A stretch of 64,000 nt of DNA, taken from Beverwykella pulmonaria (Eukaryota > Ascomycota > Dothideomycetes > Pleosporales > Melanommataceae). The stretch spans positions 670,099-734,098 of the forward strand of contig BCHH01000009.1 in assembly GCA_001599595.1 (NCBI GenBank), read 5' to 3'. Of the stretch, positions 35,850 to 49,242 are shown in pieces. The first letter of the stretch is position 1. The number at the start of each line of letters is the position of its first letter. The notes under the pieces were generated by a model that saw only the letters and a list, made by a program, of their open reading frames with translations, made no database searches and was not told the origin of the DNA. A program made the translations under genes and the position numbers.

Positions 35850-37000
35850 TTGGGGGCTGGTGTCGCGCCGCGTTCGGCCTCAGTCCGGCGGCGCACGAGC
35901 TCTATGAGACGACATTGGCCTGCGGGAGCGGGAGATGACGGGCATAAAGTTTGGACAGTTCCCCTTTCGTGCCATTCGCGTGCAAGAATCCGGGGCGCGG
36001 TGGTGTCCCTTCTCGCACTCGCCGCATTGGCAAACGGACGGCATCGATTTGCTGCGACGTCGACGCCTGGCTGCGAGGCGATGATGCTGAGGATGGCGAT
36101 GCGAGGAGGCGCTGGATGCTCGCCGAAGTCTGCCGCTGCTGGGACTGTACCCGCGAAGCCGCCAAGTAGGGCCCGCCAGTGTGCTTCTGCGCCGCTTGAG
36201 CTGGACTGGACGTGTGTTGGTGGTTGGAGGGACGAACCATGGTGCAGGCCCTAGCTTGACCCCTCTGCGCCACGGGCGTCCGCTAAGGACCCAAGTGCAC
36301 CATCGCCATGCAGCACGGCTTCAACGAGCGAGAGCAAAAACCGCGCAGGCGCTGCTGGCGTCTGGAGACGTTGTCCCCGAGCCGAGAGGGGATTGTGCCC
36401 CCAAAGCTGTCAGTAAGCCGCGAGTAGAGACGTCCCTACGAACCGCATCCATGGCCCAGCGGTGGCCGTCCACCTGCCAGACTGCCGTAGTTGGCACGCA
36501 GAGAGGCTCTCGCGTCACCCCAGGTCCAGCGGCTAGGCCTGATAACGTGCCGCTCTTCTCATCTCCACAGTGCATCCGAGCCGGCGTGGCCAGGGCTGAA
36601 CCGCAACCGCGAGGATCGAGCATCAAGCAGACGGGCGGAGCGTCGTCCAAGCGCAGATGTTCGCGCTACCGAGATCCTTGCCACGCTAGGATGGGTAGCG
36701 CGGGTGCACCGTATTGTAGAGATGTCGTTGCATTGGGGAATGAGGCAGGCGGCAGCAGGACAAGATGTGGACTCGTGGCCTCGAGGAGGGCGGGCAACTG
36801 CCACGAGGTTGGAATTAGGTTTGCACTGCGTTGCACTCGCAAAGCCGGTTTGTGTGACGGCGAGTGCGGGCCAACCACGCGGGGGCAGTAGCACCAACGT
36901 AATGGTAACCAGGACGAATGGGATTCGCGCAGCACGAAGCACACCACAAACGCCAGACAGCAGACAGGCAGACTAGAACCACAGTGACATAACGACTTTT
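35850..37000. other. GC-rich non-coding block
   Basis: This stretch is clearly richer in G+C than the DNA before 35.8 kb, and long frames are open on both strands at once, for example 36181-36891 (+). Their Arg/Ala/Gly/Ser-rich translations show no domain, which fits high GC rather than coding. A similar block lies on the other side of the glycosyltransferase gene. Confidence 0.4.
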
Positions 37001-37376
37001 GCATAGACTACATGGGCGCGCAAGCTGCTGACATGCCCGAGACCGACCAGGAACGCTCCAAATTTTTGAAACAAATGACCGAGGCCTGAACCTGAACTGA
37101 ACCTGAACGCCGTGTATCCGACCCGCCTTTTCACCCTTTCCGCCTTTTTCGCCTTTTTTTAGCGCCCCGAGCAGCTCTTTCCGGTGCTCCCATGATGACA
37201 TTTGACAAAAGAGGACTGAGGAGAATCATCGGGCCCGCACTCGACTCTATCAAACACCGCTGGTGCACGTGTGGATTGTCGTCGAACGTCTAAATTACTA
37301 TTTCCGAAGGCGCCAAGCGGCCACCTCCACAAACCGACTGGGGTCTGCCGGCCAAAGCAGAAACCTCCAGCTCCCC

Positions 37377-39020
37377 TTAGCTCATAACGGCCGGGACCGC
37401 ACCTCGCTCGCGCAGCGTGCGACGCTCCGGCGGCGGCGTCAATGGTGGAGTGATGGGCGCCATGGGTGGAATTGGCATCATTCTGAGGTTGTCGTCGGTG
37501 TCGGCGCCTTCGCGAGTTCCCCAAGTTGTCTGATGTTGCACTGTCAGTGATATGCTGTGGGCTGCTGCTGCGGGGCTAACGTACCTCTGTGACAGTGATG
37601 CAGCCATACAGTTTGATGAGATTGTGGAAGTAGCCAAATAGGATCGAGACGGGAACAAAGCGGACGTCGCCCGGGTTTCTTAACAAATGCGGAATAAGCT
37701 TGATAGTCTTAGAGAAGGCATAGTGTCCCAAAAAAAGCGCCCAAAGCAGCCAGCGCTGCCAGTGCTCAGCGTGGCGCTCCTTCTCCTGCTCGGCCGCGTA
37801 ATATCCGTTGTCGGATAGCGCAAGATAAAAGCAGGCAAACAGCAGGCAGTCAAACACGAACGCCCATTGCGTGATGGTTGTCTGGAAGACGGCGTAGAGA
37901 GACCATGGGTAATTGCTATTGAGGGGGTCAGCATGGTCCTGGGCAAAAAAAGCCGAAAAGTGGAGGAGGGGGAAAGAAAGGGGGGGGGGGGGAGCAGGGG
38001 TCTTGGCGCCTAACGACATAAAAAGTTCGGCGGCGGAATGGAGCGTTCTTGGCAACTTACATCCACATGTACGGTTCGCTGAGACTAGTCAAATTGCTCC
38101 TCCAGTTGCTGCGCACCCATCGCAGGCACTGGCGCAGGTATTTCGAGTCGCTCTCTAGCGTCGTCTCCACTTCGCACTCGCGGTGGTTCTGGATCTGAAT
38201 CTTCCAATTGTGCGAGAAGAGCCAGCGCGTAATGAAATTGTCGTCGTCAGCATTGAGAAAGTGGTCGCTGCCCCACGTCTCGTGTGTGAAGCCGTATGTG
38301 AAGTTGGGGTCTTGCAATATCTCGGAGCGATACGCCACGGCTCGTCCCGAGAGACAAGGCAGACCCCCATCAATCCAATTGCATGCTGTGCAGTCGAAAT
38401 TTCGCCGAACGAGGTAGATGGAACCCAGAAACTCCCATATATTCGACCGGTCTTTGCGGCGAAGGGTTTGGTTGGTTCCCACGCCGCCTACGCGTGGGTC
38501 CTCGAATGGGGCTAGCATCCATTTTGTGAATTTCTCCGGCAGCCAGACGTCGTCGTCCAGGAGAAGAGTGATTTTGGTCTGCACCTCTGGAATGGCCCGA
38601 GACAACTGCCGGCGCTTGTTGGCCTGGCTGACGGACAGCACCTGCAGCCGCTTTGGGTAGCCCAGATCATCCACCATTTGAAGGAGACGCTTGATCCGTG
38701 ACTCAGGCGTGACCAGGAGAACGGCATCAGGCTCGAGGCGGTATGCCGTCTGCACCGTTTCCTTCAATTGCTGAATGTCTTCAGCAACCGTAGGGATGAT
38801 GACGGTCACGTCCTTGGAGGTGACGGTCGGGTCGTCGACGGGCTGGATGGGGCAGTACATCCAGTTTGCTGCCAGATTGACCCATAACCGGACATTGCGG
38901 AACAAACTACGGCGGGGGTTAGTCGGAGAGCGGACACACGCAGGCGTGGACATACAAGAGCGCCAGGAAAATGCAAAACCAACTCCAATTGGGAATCATC
39001 CAAAATGAAAATGGAAACAT
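37377..39020 (-). CDS. Membrane family 2 glycosyltransferase (fungal GT2)
   Basis: Processive GT2 enzymes extrude polysaccharide through their own membrane channel. Exons: 39020-38956, 38906-38061, 37915-37585 and 37529-37377; 464 residues. A membrane helix (WFCIFLALF, then LFRNVRLWVNLAANW across the first splice) precedes the catalytic domain. That domain has VTVIIPT, the UDP-sugar Asp in KITLLLDDDVWLP, WGSDHFLNADDDNFITRWL with the acceptor-site Asp, and the QxxRW motif in QCLRWVRSNW. The second splice joins SEPYMW to INYPWSLYAV. C-terminal helices follow (QWAFVFDCLLFACFYLAL; VSILFGYFHNLIKLYG), then a Pro/Thr-rich tail. Intron 2 contains a G run (37980-37992 on the plus strand). It resembles the conserved fungal GT2 reported to be needed for hyphal growth on solid surfaces in plant pathogens; the product polymer is unknown. 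Confidence 0.88.
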
Positions 39021-42000
39021 GGCAACGACCAGCGACCGTGACGAGGAAGGCCACTAGAGAGGGAAACGAGGACGAAGATCACATCGATGAAGGGAAGAAT
39101 TCGCTGGTTCCCCGGCGGGCGTGGGCCGGACTAAATATTCAAGCCGCATGTCTACGGGCCCGGCCGGCGATGTGATGCTTCGCTTCCCGGCGCCGTCTAA
39201 TGTGCAGGGAGACTTCTTAGCAGACATTGGGGTAGTGTTAGGATGGCTGGAGCATGAGGTAGTTGCAAAATTCCAGCGTGCATGGGCGGCGCCGGTTCAG
39301 GCTAGCCGATGCGCCCAGCGTGAGACCGAGCGTCATGCCTGTCGGTGGGACGCTTGGATCCCGCAAGCCGTTGAAATACTCGCATATATCGGGCCACCCT
39401 GGCGCGTCGCTCAGGGATCGCCTGCAGCGCGCAAAAGTGCTCGACCAGCATCCACACAGCCAGCGCGACAGCCAGCCAGACAGAGAGCCATCCAGAAAGC
39501 CCGCAACACAGGCTGTGCAAGCCGCCCCCGGCCAACTGGTCGTCAAAGTCGCCGTGCTCGCTCCCCACAGCAGTCACCACCGCACCGCTTGGCCCACCCA
39601 CCTCCAGTGGCCCCTCGCAGTCGGTGCCACCACGCCGCCGCCCACCCACTACGCTCGTGCCCCGTTGTCTCGCGCGATGCGGCTGATGATCGCGGCCAAT
39701 ATATCACCAGTGCTTGGCACTCTGGCGCGTCAATCCGCATCTGAGATCAGGGCTCTAGGCCGGGCCCAATTGCGCACACTGTCCGAAAGTGCCATGCAGT
39801 AGCCGCTGCAAGCGTCGTCTAGGTATCCTTACGGCAAGCGGACCCGTGGCGTAATGGCCGATAGGCGCTGCCTCGAGCGTGCCGTGGCCTTGCGCTCTCG
39901 ATGCTATCGCTGCCGTGCCGTCGGCTAATAGCACAATATATGTCTCTTTCACCACCACCACACGTCCAGTGCCCGGCAAAACCCTCGCCAATAGACACTC
40001 GGTGCCCTGCTGGTGCTGTCCGAAACGCTGGCCCACGGGGAATTATTCCAGGGGCGGCTCATTGCGTGCGCCTGGCTAAGTGTCCTGGTAGCCGAACGCT
40101 CGCAGCCTGGCACCGTGTCCGATGCCCACGCTGGTCTGCACAGCGTGGCGGCGACGGAATCAATGCCATGTGTTTCGAAGTGGCGCGTGGCGGCGGCGTT
40201 GGATGTCTCTCAGGTCGAGCAGACAAGACAGCAGCCTGCGTCCACCAACGCGCAGCACATTTGCTCTCGTCGGACTGTTTACCAGAAGAGGCGGCACCGC
40301 ACCCTCCGGACTACTCTTTGGAGCAAAGTAGCTGCCGTCGCACCTCAAGATTGACCACAATCAGAGATGTACCTGGCCCTGCCGTCGGCTGAAGAGGACT
40401 GGGGGGACATAGTTTTGCTTCTTTCCCACCTAATTCTGTCGCCTGCACATACGGGGTCTGTTCCTTGCTCTTGCAGATCAAAGTGTCGGGCCGCTGGAAG
40501 TACTTCCCCGACGAATACATAGGCCTGTTGTCTCTTAGGGGGGGCTTGCTCGTGCATAGATTGGGGTGTGGGTCGAGAATGGCTTGCCGCGCACTTGTGT
40601 GTGCATGAATTATCCCCTTTCTGATCTCTTCCCTGCCCGCAGAATCGGAATCGAATCTAGTCGTCATCTTGGGCTGCTAAGGTAAGATGTGTGTAAAAAA
40701 TATTGTCTTTCATTACCAGTGGCCTGTTTTGCAAGCAGTGCAGGAGGGTCTTTAAGCGGCTGTGAAAAGTGGGTTGGCAGAAACACTAGTAGGGCCTAGT
40801 AGGAAAACTTCAATCATCGTGCCCTCTGCCTGAATTCTGGTGATTTTTTTCTCGGATATGGGAACGTGCAGTGTGTTAGCGACAGGCATCTATGATCTCC
40901 CGCCGCTGTTCCCGTCTCCCCGTTGAGTGCACAGGGCTGGAGGAATATCAAAAGCAAAGCGTTCATCTTATGCTCTACGCATACTACTATCTACTGTCAC
41001 GTCCAGGAGAATGGCAGGGGCTTAAGCAGATTCAGGTAGAGGGAAAAAAATATCAATCTTGCCTTACTAAGCTCTATTGTATCTGCCAGCATTGCTTTTA
41101 CGCCCTTCTTGAGATCCTGCTAACCCACCCCGGGGGAACATGCAGGTTCTCGTCACACAATACAGCCATTCAAATCCTCCACAAGTCTTACCGGCCAGTG
41201 AAACCGTGGAAGCTGGGACTCGAGCCAAGGACGTGGAAAGGGGCCCTTGGAGAAGCTTAGAGGCCCATGTATTAGATGGCATGCCCCGCTGGCTCAGTAG
41301 CTCCATAAGCAAGATCTTTCCTCGTTTAGACCATTGTGACCTCGTCCTTTTCTTGTCAGCCCATTTCCGCGGTGGTAGGTCGCTCCGATCTTGCGCATGC
41401 GCATGCAGCCGTTCCAACACTGGCCCACTCCATGACTTGAAGGAAGCGAAGAGGGGTGAGGTTACCCCCAGCCGGAACAGAAAGTGCCACAGTTGCGTTG
41501 GTCTTCGGGTCCATTGTAACAAATTCAAGCAATGAGCCAGCTCTGTCGTGGTGTCAGGCCATTCTGATGTTGATGGAAGACAAGGGTCGCCAATATGGAA
41601 GTATATCAAGTGACATTCTGGGACCTCGTTCGGTTTCCCGTCGCTGGCTTTCCCCCTCTTGGGCCTGACAGAAATCTCTTCAGCGGAACCTGGAACGGCT
41701 TGCCAGAGTGGTACTGGAGACAACGTAGCATTGATTGCCGGTAAATGACTCCCCTGGGCCATTACGGAGGCTGGTTCTTTCTCCAATACATAGGAAGGGT
41801 GGAGGAGTGCAAACGTCGGACAAAAAGTTGCAGACAAGCGGCTAATTGAACGCGCATGATGCAGGCAACGTTGACGGGCGGCGGGATACAGAGAAAGGTC
41901 GGGACTTTGACAAAAGGAGGAGAGGAGAGCGCGGGCTCGCCGGAGAGGCGAGATCTGCCTCAGGCGTCGCTGCAGAGCCTCGGGAAGCCCCGGGGAGTTT

Positions 42001-44676
42001 GTTGCGGGCTCTCGGCAAGCAAGAGCTATGAACCGGCCAACCTTCCCACATACATATGACAGCCAACGCATCGCTGTCGCTAGACCGTGCATATTCACTT
42101 TGGAAGACGCAGCGATGCCGCCTCAGATCATCTCGAACGTTCTCGCCCATGCGCAGCATCTGCATGTACCACAATGACAGTTGTCGAGAGCTGACGTTGG
42201 CAGGACAAGCTTTTGCGGTCCATTCTAAGCCCATGCGACTACCTGCCGGCAATGGCTCCACCTCATCGCCATGGACGGGCAAAATCACAGCGAAGCCACC
42301 CGTTTCATATCCGCGGATTGCGCCAGATCATAAGTTTCCAGGAGTTGCTCCAGATATGGGTTCCTCTACGGACTGGGATCCATATGCTGTCTCTTCGAAC
42401 TTGTGGCATCTCCTGCGCCACCTGCATCGAGTCCAATGGTGGCCCCGAGTTATGGATGACCACGTGCGGGCACTCAAGTATGCGGGATTTACGGTATGGA
42501 CTTGGGGAACGAGGGCTCAAGGGTAGCCGTGGGCGAGCAATCTGCAGGCTTGAACGTTGTCAATGGATCTGAAGAGACGAGTTCGAAGGGAGAGGCTCAG
42601 CCGGCCACCTGATTATTTGCATGTCAGCCTCCGACTACTCCTTCCCATTGAATGGCCTCATACGGTTCCCATCATCAGTCGGTCTGTCATCCTAGTGACT
42701 CGCAAGGTCTCATACGAAGCCTTTCACCTCCCTCACACCCGCGCGCCTGTCTCTAACACATGTGGAGTGTGCTCTACCGTATCGAGATGGCAAGCTGACG
42801 CGAGCGATGAGGATGGAGGGCGTGTCCTTGAAGTGGGCTCGATGTGTGCCCGTAAGCAGCGCTGTTCGACGTTGACGTCGTGGAGGCACACACTTGAAAA
42901 TTAGCCCCTGACTAGCGCAGTCGATTGTTACAGCGTTAGCACCATTGGCAACCCCGGAGAGGCCAAGTATGCAAGACACCTGTAAGGAGGATTAGTCATA
43001 AGGTACGCTCGCTCAAAGGCTTCTCTGATGAGCATCTTTTGTGACGCCCTATCAGCATGATTCACTTGTCGCCTTGCTATGGGATCCTCTGGCGCCCTGC
43101 AGCAAGGGTGCTCCAACAGCCCCGGTCCCCTTTCTCCAGGCGTGCGGGTCGACCAGTCCGGCGTCAATATCTCGGACCCACGCCATGTTTCGCACCATGG
43201 ATGAATTGAGAGAAAACACCTGGTCAAAGCCTCCCCCACATATCGCGCAAGCACACCAAAGGAACGCCAAGCTGCTAGGGGCATGTGCCCGCATATCACG
43301 ATTATGACACACCGTATGGCCAGAAGCTCTCCAAAGGCTTTGCAGGATGCTCACGAGACACCTTTGCTTCGGCGAGATCGAGATGACCGTTTGGTGGCAC
43401 GCACTGCGCAGTACTCCCCCAGCAAAACCAGGGTTCGTCTTCAGGGTGTTCATGTGTCACACCCAAGCTCCCGCGCGGAGGGAGAAGAGCACTTCCGGAA
43501 TTCCAGCGGTTAAGATTTGGCTAACCTTAGGGCATCGGCGATACCACCTCGCGCATCCTGCAGACACGGGGGTCTGACCTCAAACCGCAATGGGGCTTCG
43601 AACCACCCCGGAGGCCAATATCGTTGGCTATTCCGTGCCACATACTCACCCTGGCTGAACGGTGAAGGCACTCAGCTATGCAATCTGTCCGTAGAAATGG
43701 CAAGCGGTCAATTTCCTATTCCGCTACTTAGCAGTCAGCCTCTTATTGATCTTTGTTAACTTTCGCGCCTGCTGCAGCGCTTGCAGCGCCGCAGCGCGCT
43801 ACCACACAGGTAGTTGGATCCTTTTCTGGGAATTCGTCTCGCGCAACTTCTGCGAGCAAAAAGTATTGCATCCGTGCCGGAAATAGGACCCTTCTAAACT
43901 TTCCGTTCCTAGTATGAAGGAGTCTGAAGCTGGTACGCAGCCGCATCGAGACTACATACTAGGCTGGATGCTGGTGGGATTGAGAATTGAGCGCAGCGAT
44001 AATCTTCATGCTGTACGTGCATTTGAAGTTGTCACACTGTCATCTCTTTAGCTAAGTGGTTGTAAAATAACTGATTGGTATATGGCATCACCTGACTCGA
44101 GTTTCCAGCCAATCATTTTCCAAAGCAGCAAAAACGAAAAAAATCAATCCTCACAAGACGTATTCATATGAGACTATTATAGATACGACCTTCGAGGCGG
44201 TTTTCATCCTACTTCTTCATCTATTCCACGAGGCTTAGCTCCTTTCGCGAATCGGAAGGGGCCGGGGTCTCGCCAATACCTCAGTTCGAGCGACTTTAGT
44301 TAAACTTAAAAAAGTATACTTCTTTCAAATCGCGTACCAAGAACAAGTATTGCTTGGTAGATAAAAATACTGGATGCGATGCCATAGCTTGTAGGGGAGT
44401 CGGCTACGCATTAAACCTATTAGCTCCCGATCGATCTTGATCGACCTTGAAGTATCGCATTGCCCGTATAGTCGAGTGTGTGTGAATGGAAACCATCAAG
44501 TTAATACACTACGACGTTTCGCTTGAGTCTCCTTGCTGCTAGTCCATCATCGAGTCCCAATATTCGTAAATGGTCTCATTCGAGATTAGAATTTACCTGG
44601 CTTGGAACGTATATTACGCGTGCGTCGTAACTTAACATGCTTGCTAACCATTATCTTGCAGAACCGAATATGCGCT
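39021..44676. other. Gene-poor region, no confident gene
   Basis: 5.6 kb. The part to about 40350 is GC-rich, with frames open on both strands and no domains. The longest frame, 41067-42092 (-), gives 341 residues without recognisable motifs and is probably chance. 43.9-44.6 kb is AT-rich. No transposase, reverse transcriptase, terminal repeats, tRNA or rRNA were found by reading. Confidence 0.35.
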
Positions 44677-45017
44677 TCAGGCGGGATAGCCTTCAACCTC
44701 CACAAACCTACCGATCGGAATGCGTCTTACGATGCATGTCATAGATGACTTCATGTTGAGCGAGAGCTTGTGCTCAGGGGTGGCCTGCCAGTTCGGGACG
44801 CCAGCCCACACAATGAGAGAAGCGAGCTGATTGTGTTGGAACATAGTCTCCGATCCGATACAAATCACGATGCTCTATTGGTGGGCGTAGAGTCATGCAT
44901 CAAGAAGCGGCAATAGCATGACTTTAGGATCACCTGATGCCCACAGGTCGGGACGTTGACATTGTATTGTGGGGAAGCTCCGGCAGTGGCGATGGGAGCA
45001 CATCTACATTGTTGCAT
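44677..45017 (-). CDS. Possible small two-exon gene, unknown function
   Basis: Not recognised. A phase-consistent model can be built: exon 45017-44934 (MQQCRCAPIATAGASPQY...), a 59-nt intron 44933-44875 with GTGATC and AATAG borders, and exon 44874-44677 ending GRFVEVEGYPA; 93 residues. The second exon includes SIVICIGSETMFQHNQLASL and WAGVPNWQATPEHKLSL, which read like natural protein rather than low complexity. It lies divergently 250 bp from glutathione reductase. It could be a real small gene, a relic of a larger one, or chance. Confidence 0.3.
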
Positions 45018-45168
45018 GCTAGTGATGGCAGAATAGAGCCGTTATCGCCGGGAGTCGATTGGACGGGCTTGAGGTGTGGATGAGGCAATTGATTAATTGT
45101 CGTTGTCTGAGTCGACCGCAGCGCGAAGCCGAGCCCTGTCTGTCAGCCGAAAGCGGATGCGCTAGTAG

Positions 45169-47326
<2,158 letters not shown>

Positions 47327-47844
47327 CCATGTCCAGCTGCACAGCTGCACGTCAGAAGAGGCAATGGCTTGCTGCTGCATGTCGGACGCGTGTAGTGATG
47401 TTCTACAGCAGAGGTTACTATGGTCATGTGTAGCTTCTCAGGTGAGGTCTATCGCAACTAAGGGATCTAGATCTAGATCTACTCCGGATTGGCCTCTTGT
47501 TTGCATAATGCATGCTCGGGTAGGTCGCATGTCAGGACAGGAGGCGACGGTGGCGCTCACGCGAGATGCTGGGTTTTTTCTGGGACTTGCATCGACTAGG
47601 GGGGCCTTGTAGAACCGTAGTACATGTCCTACAATAGCAACGAATAGAAATTGAAATCATGTTTGAAGATGGTCATGGCACGGATGAGGTTAGGTGGAGT
47701 GAGATGCGAAGTCCAGAAGCTCGGACCCACGTGCCAGCTGTTGGCTTGGAAAACTTCAGGTCTGCCGAGCACCCACTTCCCAACGTTCAGACCCACGCCC
47801 CCCATCGACACCTCATCGCCGCTCCGTTCTCTTTCCCCGTCACC
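47327..47844. other. Intergenic, GLR1 3' / ATP20 5' region
   Basis: About 520 bp. It contains a short ATCTAG tandem (about 47466-47480). No conserved frame was seen. It must hold the promoter of the ATP synthase gene. Confidence 0.4.
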
Positions 47845-48782
47845 ATGTCTCTCGCTGCATCACGCGCCATGCTGCGGCACACGACATTTGCGGCCCGACG
47901 TGCCGGCATCCGCAATGCCTCATCGACCTCCGAAGCCACAGCAGCGGCGAAGCAGAAGGCTGCCGACTTTCAGGCGAAGGCATCCGAAGGCCTGTCCCGT
48001 GTCACCTCTTCTGCTGGCTCCGCGCTCTCGAAGGCCGGCTCTGCGACTAGTGAGGCTCTGGGGAAGTCCGCTGAGGCCCTCGGGAAGGTCGGAGGGAGGA
48101 CTGGACAAGTGGTTGGAGGCGTACAATGTTAGTATACTATCAGCCGGAAAGATTGTGGGATCAATTGGCATCGAACAGCATCTACAACGCTTGCCCGATC
48201 CAACGATGGCCGAGGAGAGCCTCAGAACGATGGCTGTGGACCTTGGATGGAATTGCGTGTGGCGCGTAGCGAGCGTGACACATCAATTGCGTCCCTCCGG
48301 TCAGCCGGATCTCCGAGTGATTACAGCAATTTTTTAATGGGCATCATTGCTAACTCTACGTGTCTTCAGCATTGATTCCCCAGACGGTCTACTACTCTAA
48401 AGTCGCCCTTGAACTTACGAAGCTGGTGGCCAAAGAGAGAGGAATTACGCTCCCGTAAGTCACAAGCATCACCAACCATAACATCAACACCACACATACT
48501 CATTGTCAATACAGGGACGTCGCCACTTTCCAGGGCTACTTCCAGCCTGCCATCAACGCCCTCCGTCATCCAGCCTCCCTTCTTTCCCGAACGAGCTCTA
48601 TCGCAAACTCCAGCGCCGCGCAACCCGCCAACATCCTGCAACGTGTCCGGAGCCTGACAAACGCAGAACTCATATCTGCGGGCGTGATCGCTGCCGAGGT
48701 CATTGGTTTCTTCTCCGTTGGCGAGATGATTGGACGATTCAAGCTTGTTGGTTACTCTTCGAAGGCACCGGCACACCACTAG
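47845..48782 (+). CDS. ATP20: Mitochondrial F1Fo ATP synthase subunit g
   Basis: Peripheral Fo membrane subunit that stabilises ATP synthase dimers and cristae. Exons: 47845-48127, 48370-48454 and 48515-48782; 211 residues. The N-terminus (MSLAASRAMLRHTTFAARRA) is a typical presequence, followed by an Ala/Ser/Lys-rich amphipathic stretch. The conserved subunit-g domain begins SLIPQTVYYSKVALELTKLV after the first splice and continues DVATFQGYFQPAI. The single membrane helix near the end includes GVIAAEVIGFFSVGEMIGR, containing the GxxxG-type dimerisation motif (GEMIG) known from the yeast protein. Longer than yeast Atp20 (115 residues) because of the N-terminal extension, as is usual in filamentous fungi. 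Confidence 0.9.
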
Positions 48783-49242
48783 ATGCATCACAACCCACAT
48801 GACAAGCCAAAACAGAAGGAATGATGGCATCTACTGCGATGGAGATGGGGACGGAATTAGACTGGAACGTGGTGAATTGGAGAATGGAATCCGAGACGTG
48901 CTCACGCGTTAGGAGCCATTGGGAACCGCCCTGGAGGAGTGGTGCAAGCTATGCACACGCAAGGACCCTACACTGTACCTGTACTACTGCACATATTGTT
49001 TTAGATCCCCTTTATCTCCTGTGCGATTATGGCAATGTATTAACTTCCACTGTCTTGAACTATGCTTGTCTCCTGATTGGCTGTGATCGGCGGTGGTTTC
49101 TCCGACCTCCGAGGCTAAGAAGCTTTTTGGTGTGCACTGCGAACTTTTTCCTATGCTTGAAACATTCCTCACCAACGCCGTTGCTGTTTCTATAACTTGA
49201 CTGCAAGATGATCGTGTGAATTACTCGATCACTGAATCTGCC
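48783..49242. other. Intergenic, ROK1 upstream region
   Basis: About 460 bp between two plus-strand genes, without a recognisable frame. It probably holds the ATP20 terminator and the ROK1 promoter. Confidence 0.4.

Noticed and set aside
36181..36891. 236-codon plus-strand frame in GC-rich DNA
   Set aside because: Frames are open on both strands at once, as expected from high GC. The Arg/Ala/Gly-rich translation has no motif.
39121..39744. 207-codon plus-strand frame upstream of the GT2 gene
   Set aside because: Overlapping frames on both strands are equally open; repetitive CAGCCAG-like DNA gives Arg/Pro/Gln-rich chance peptides.
41067..42092. 341-codon open frame on the minus strand
   Set aside because: No domain, no low-complexity logic and no signal features. 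The apparent first codon is GTG, and the composition (Arg, Ser, Leu, Trp rich) looks like chance translation in balanced-GC DNA.
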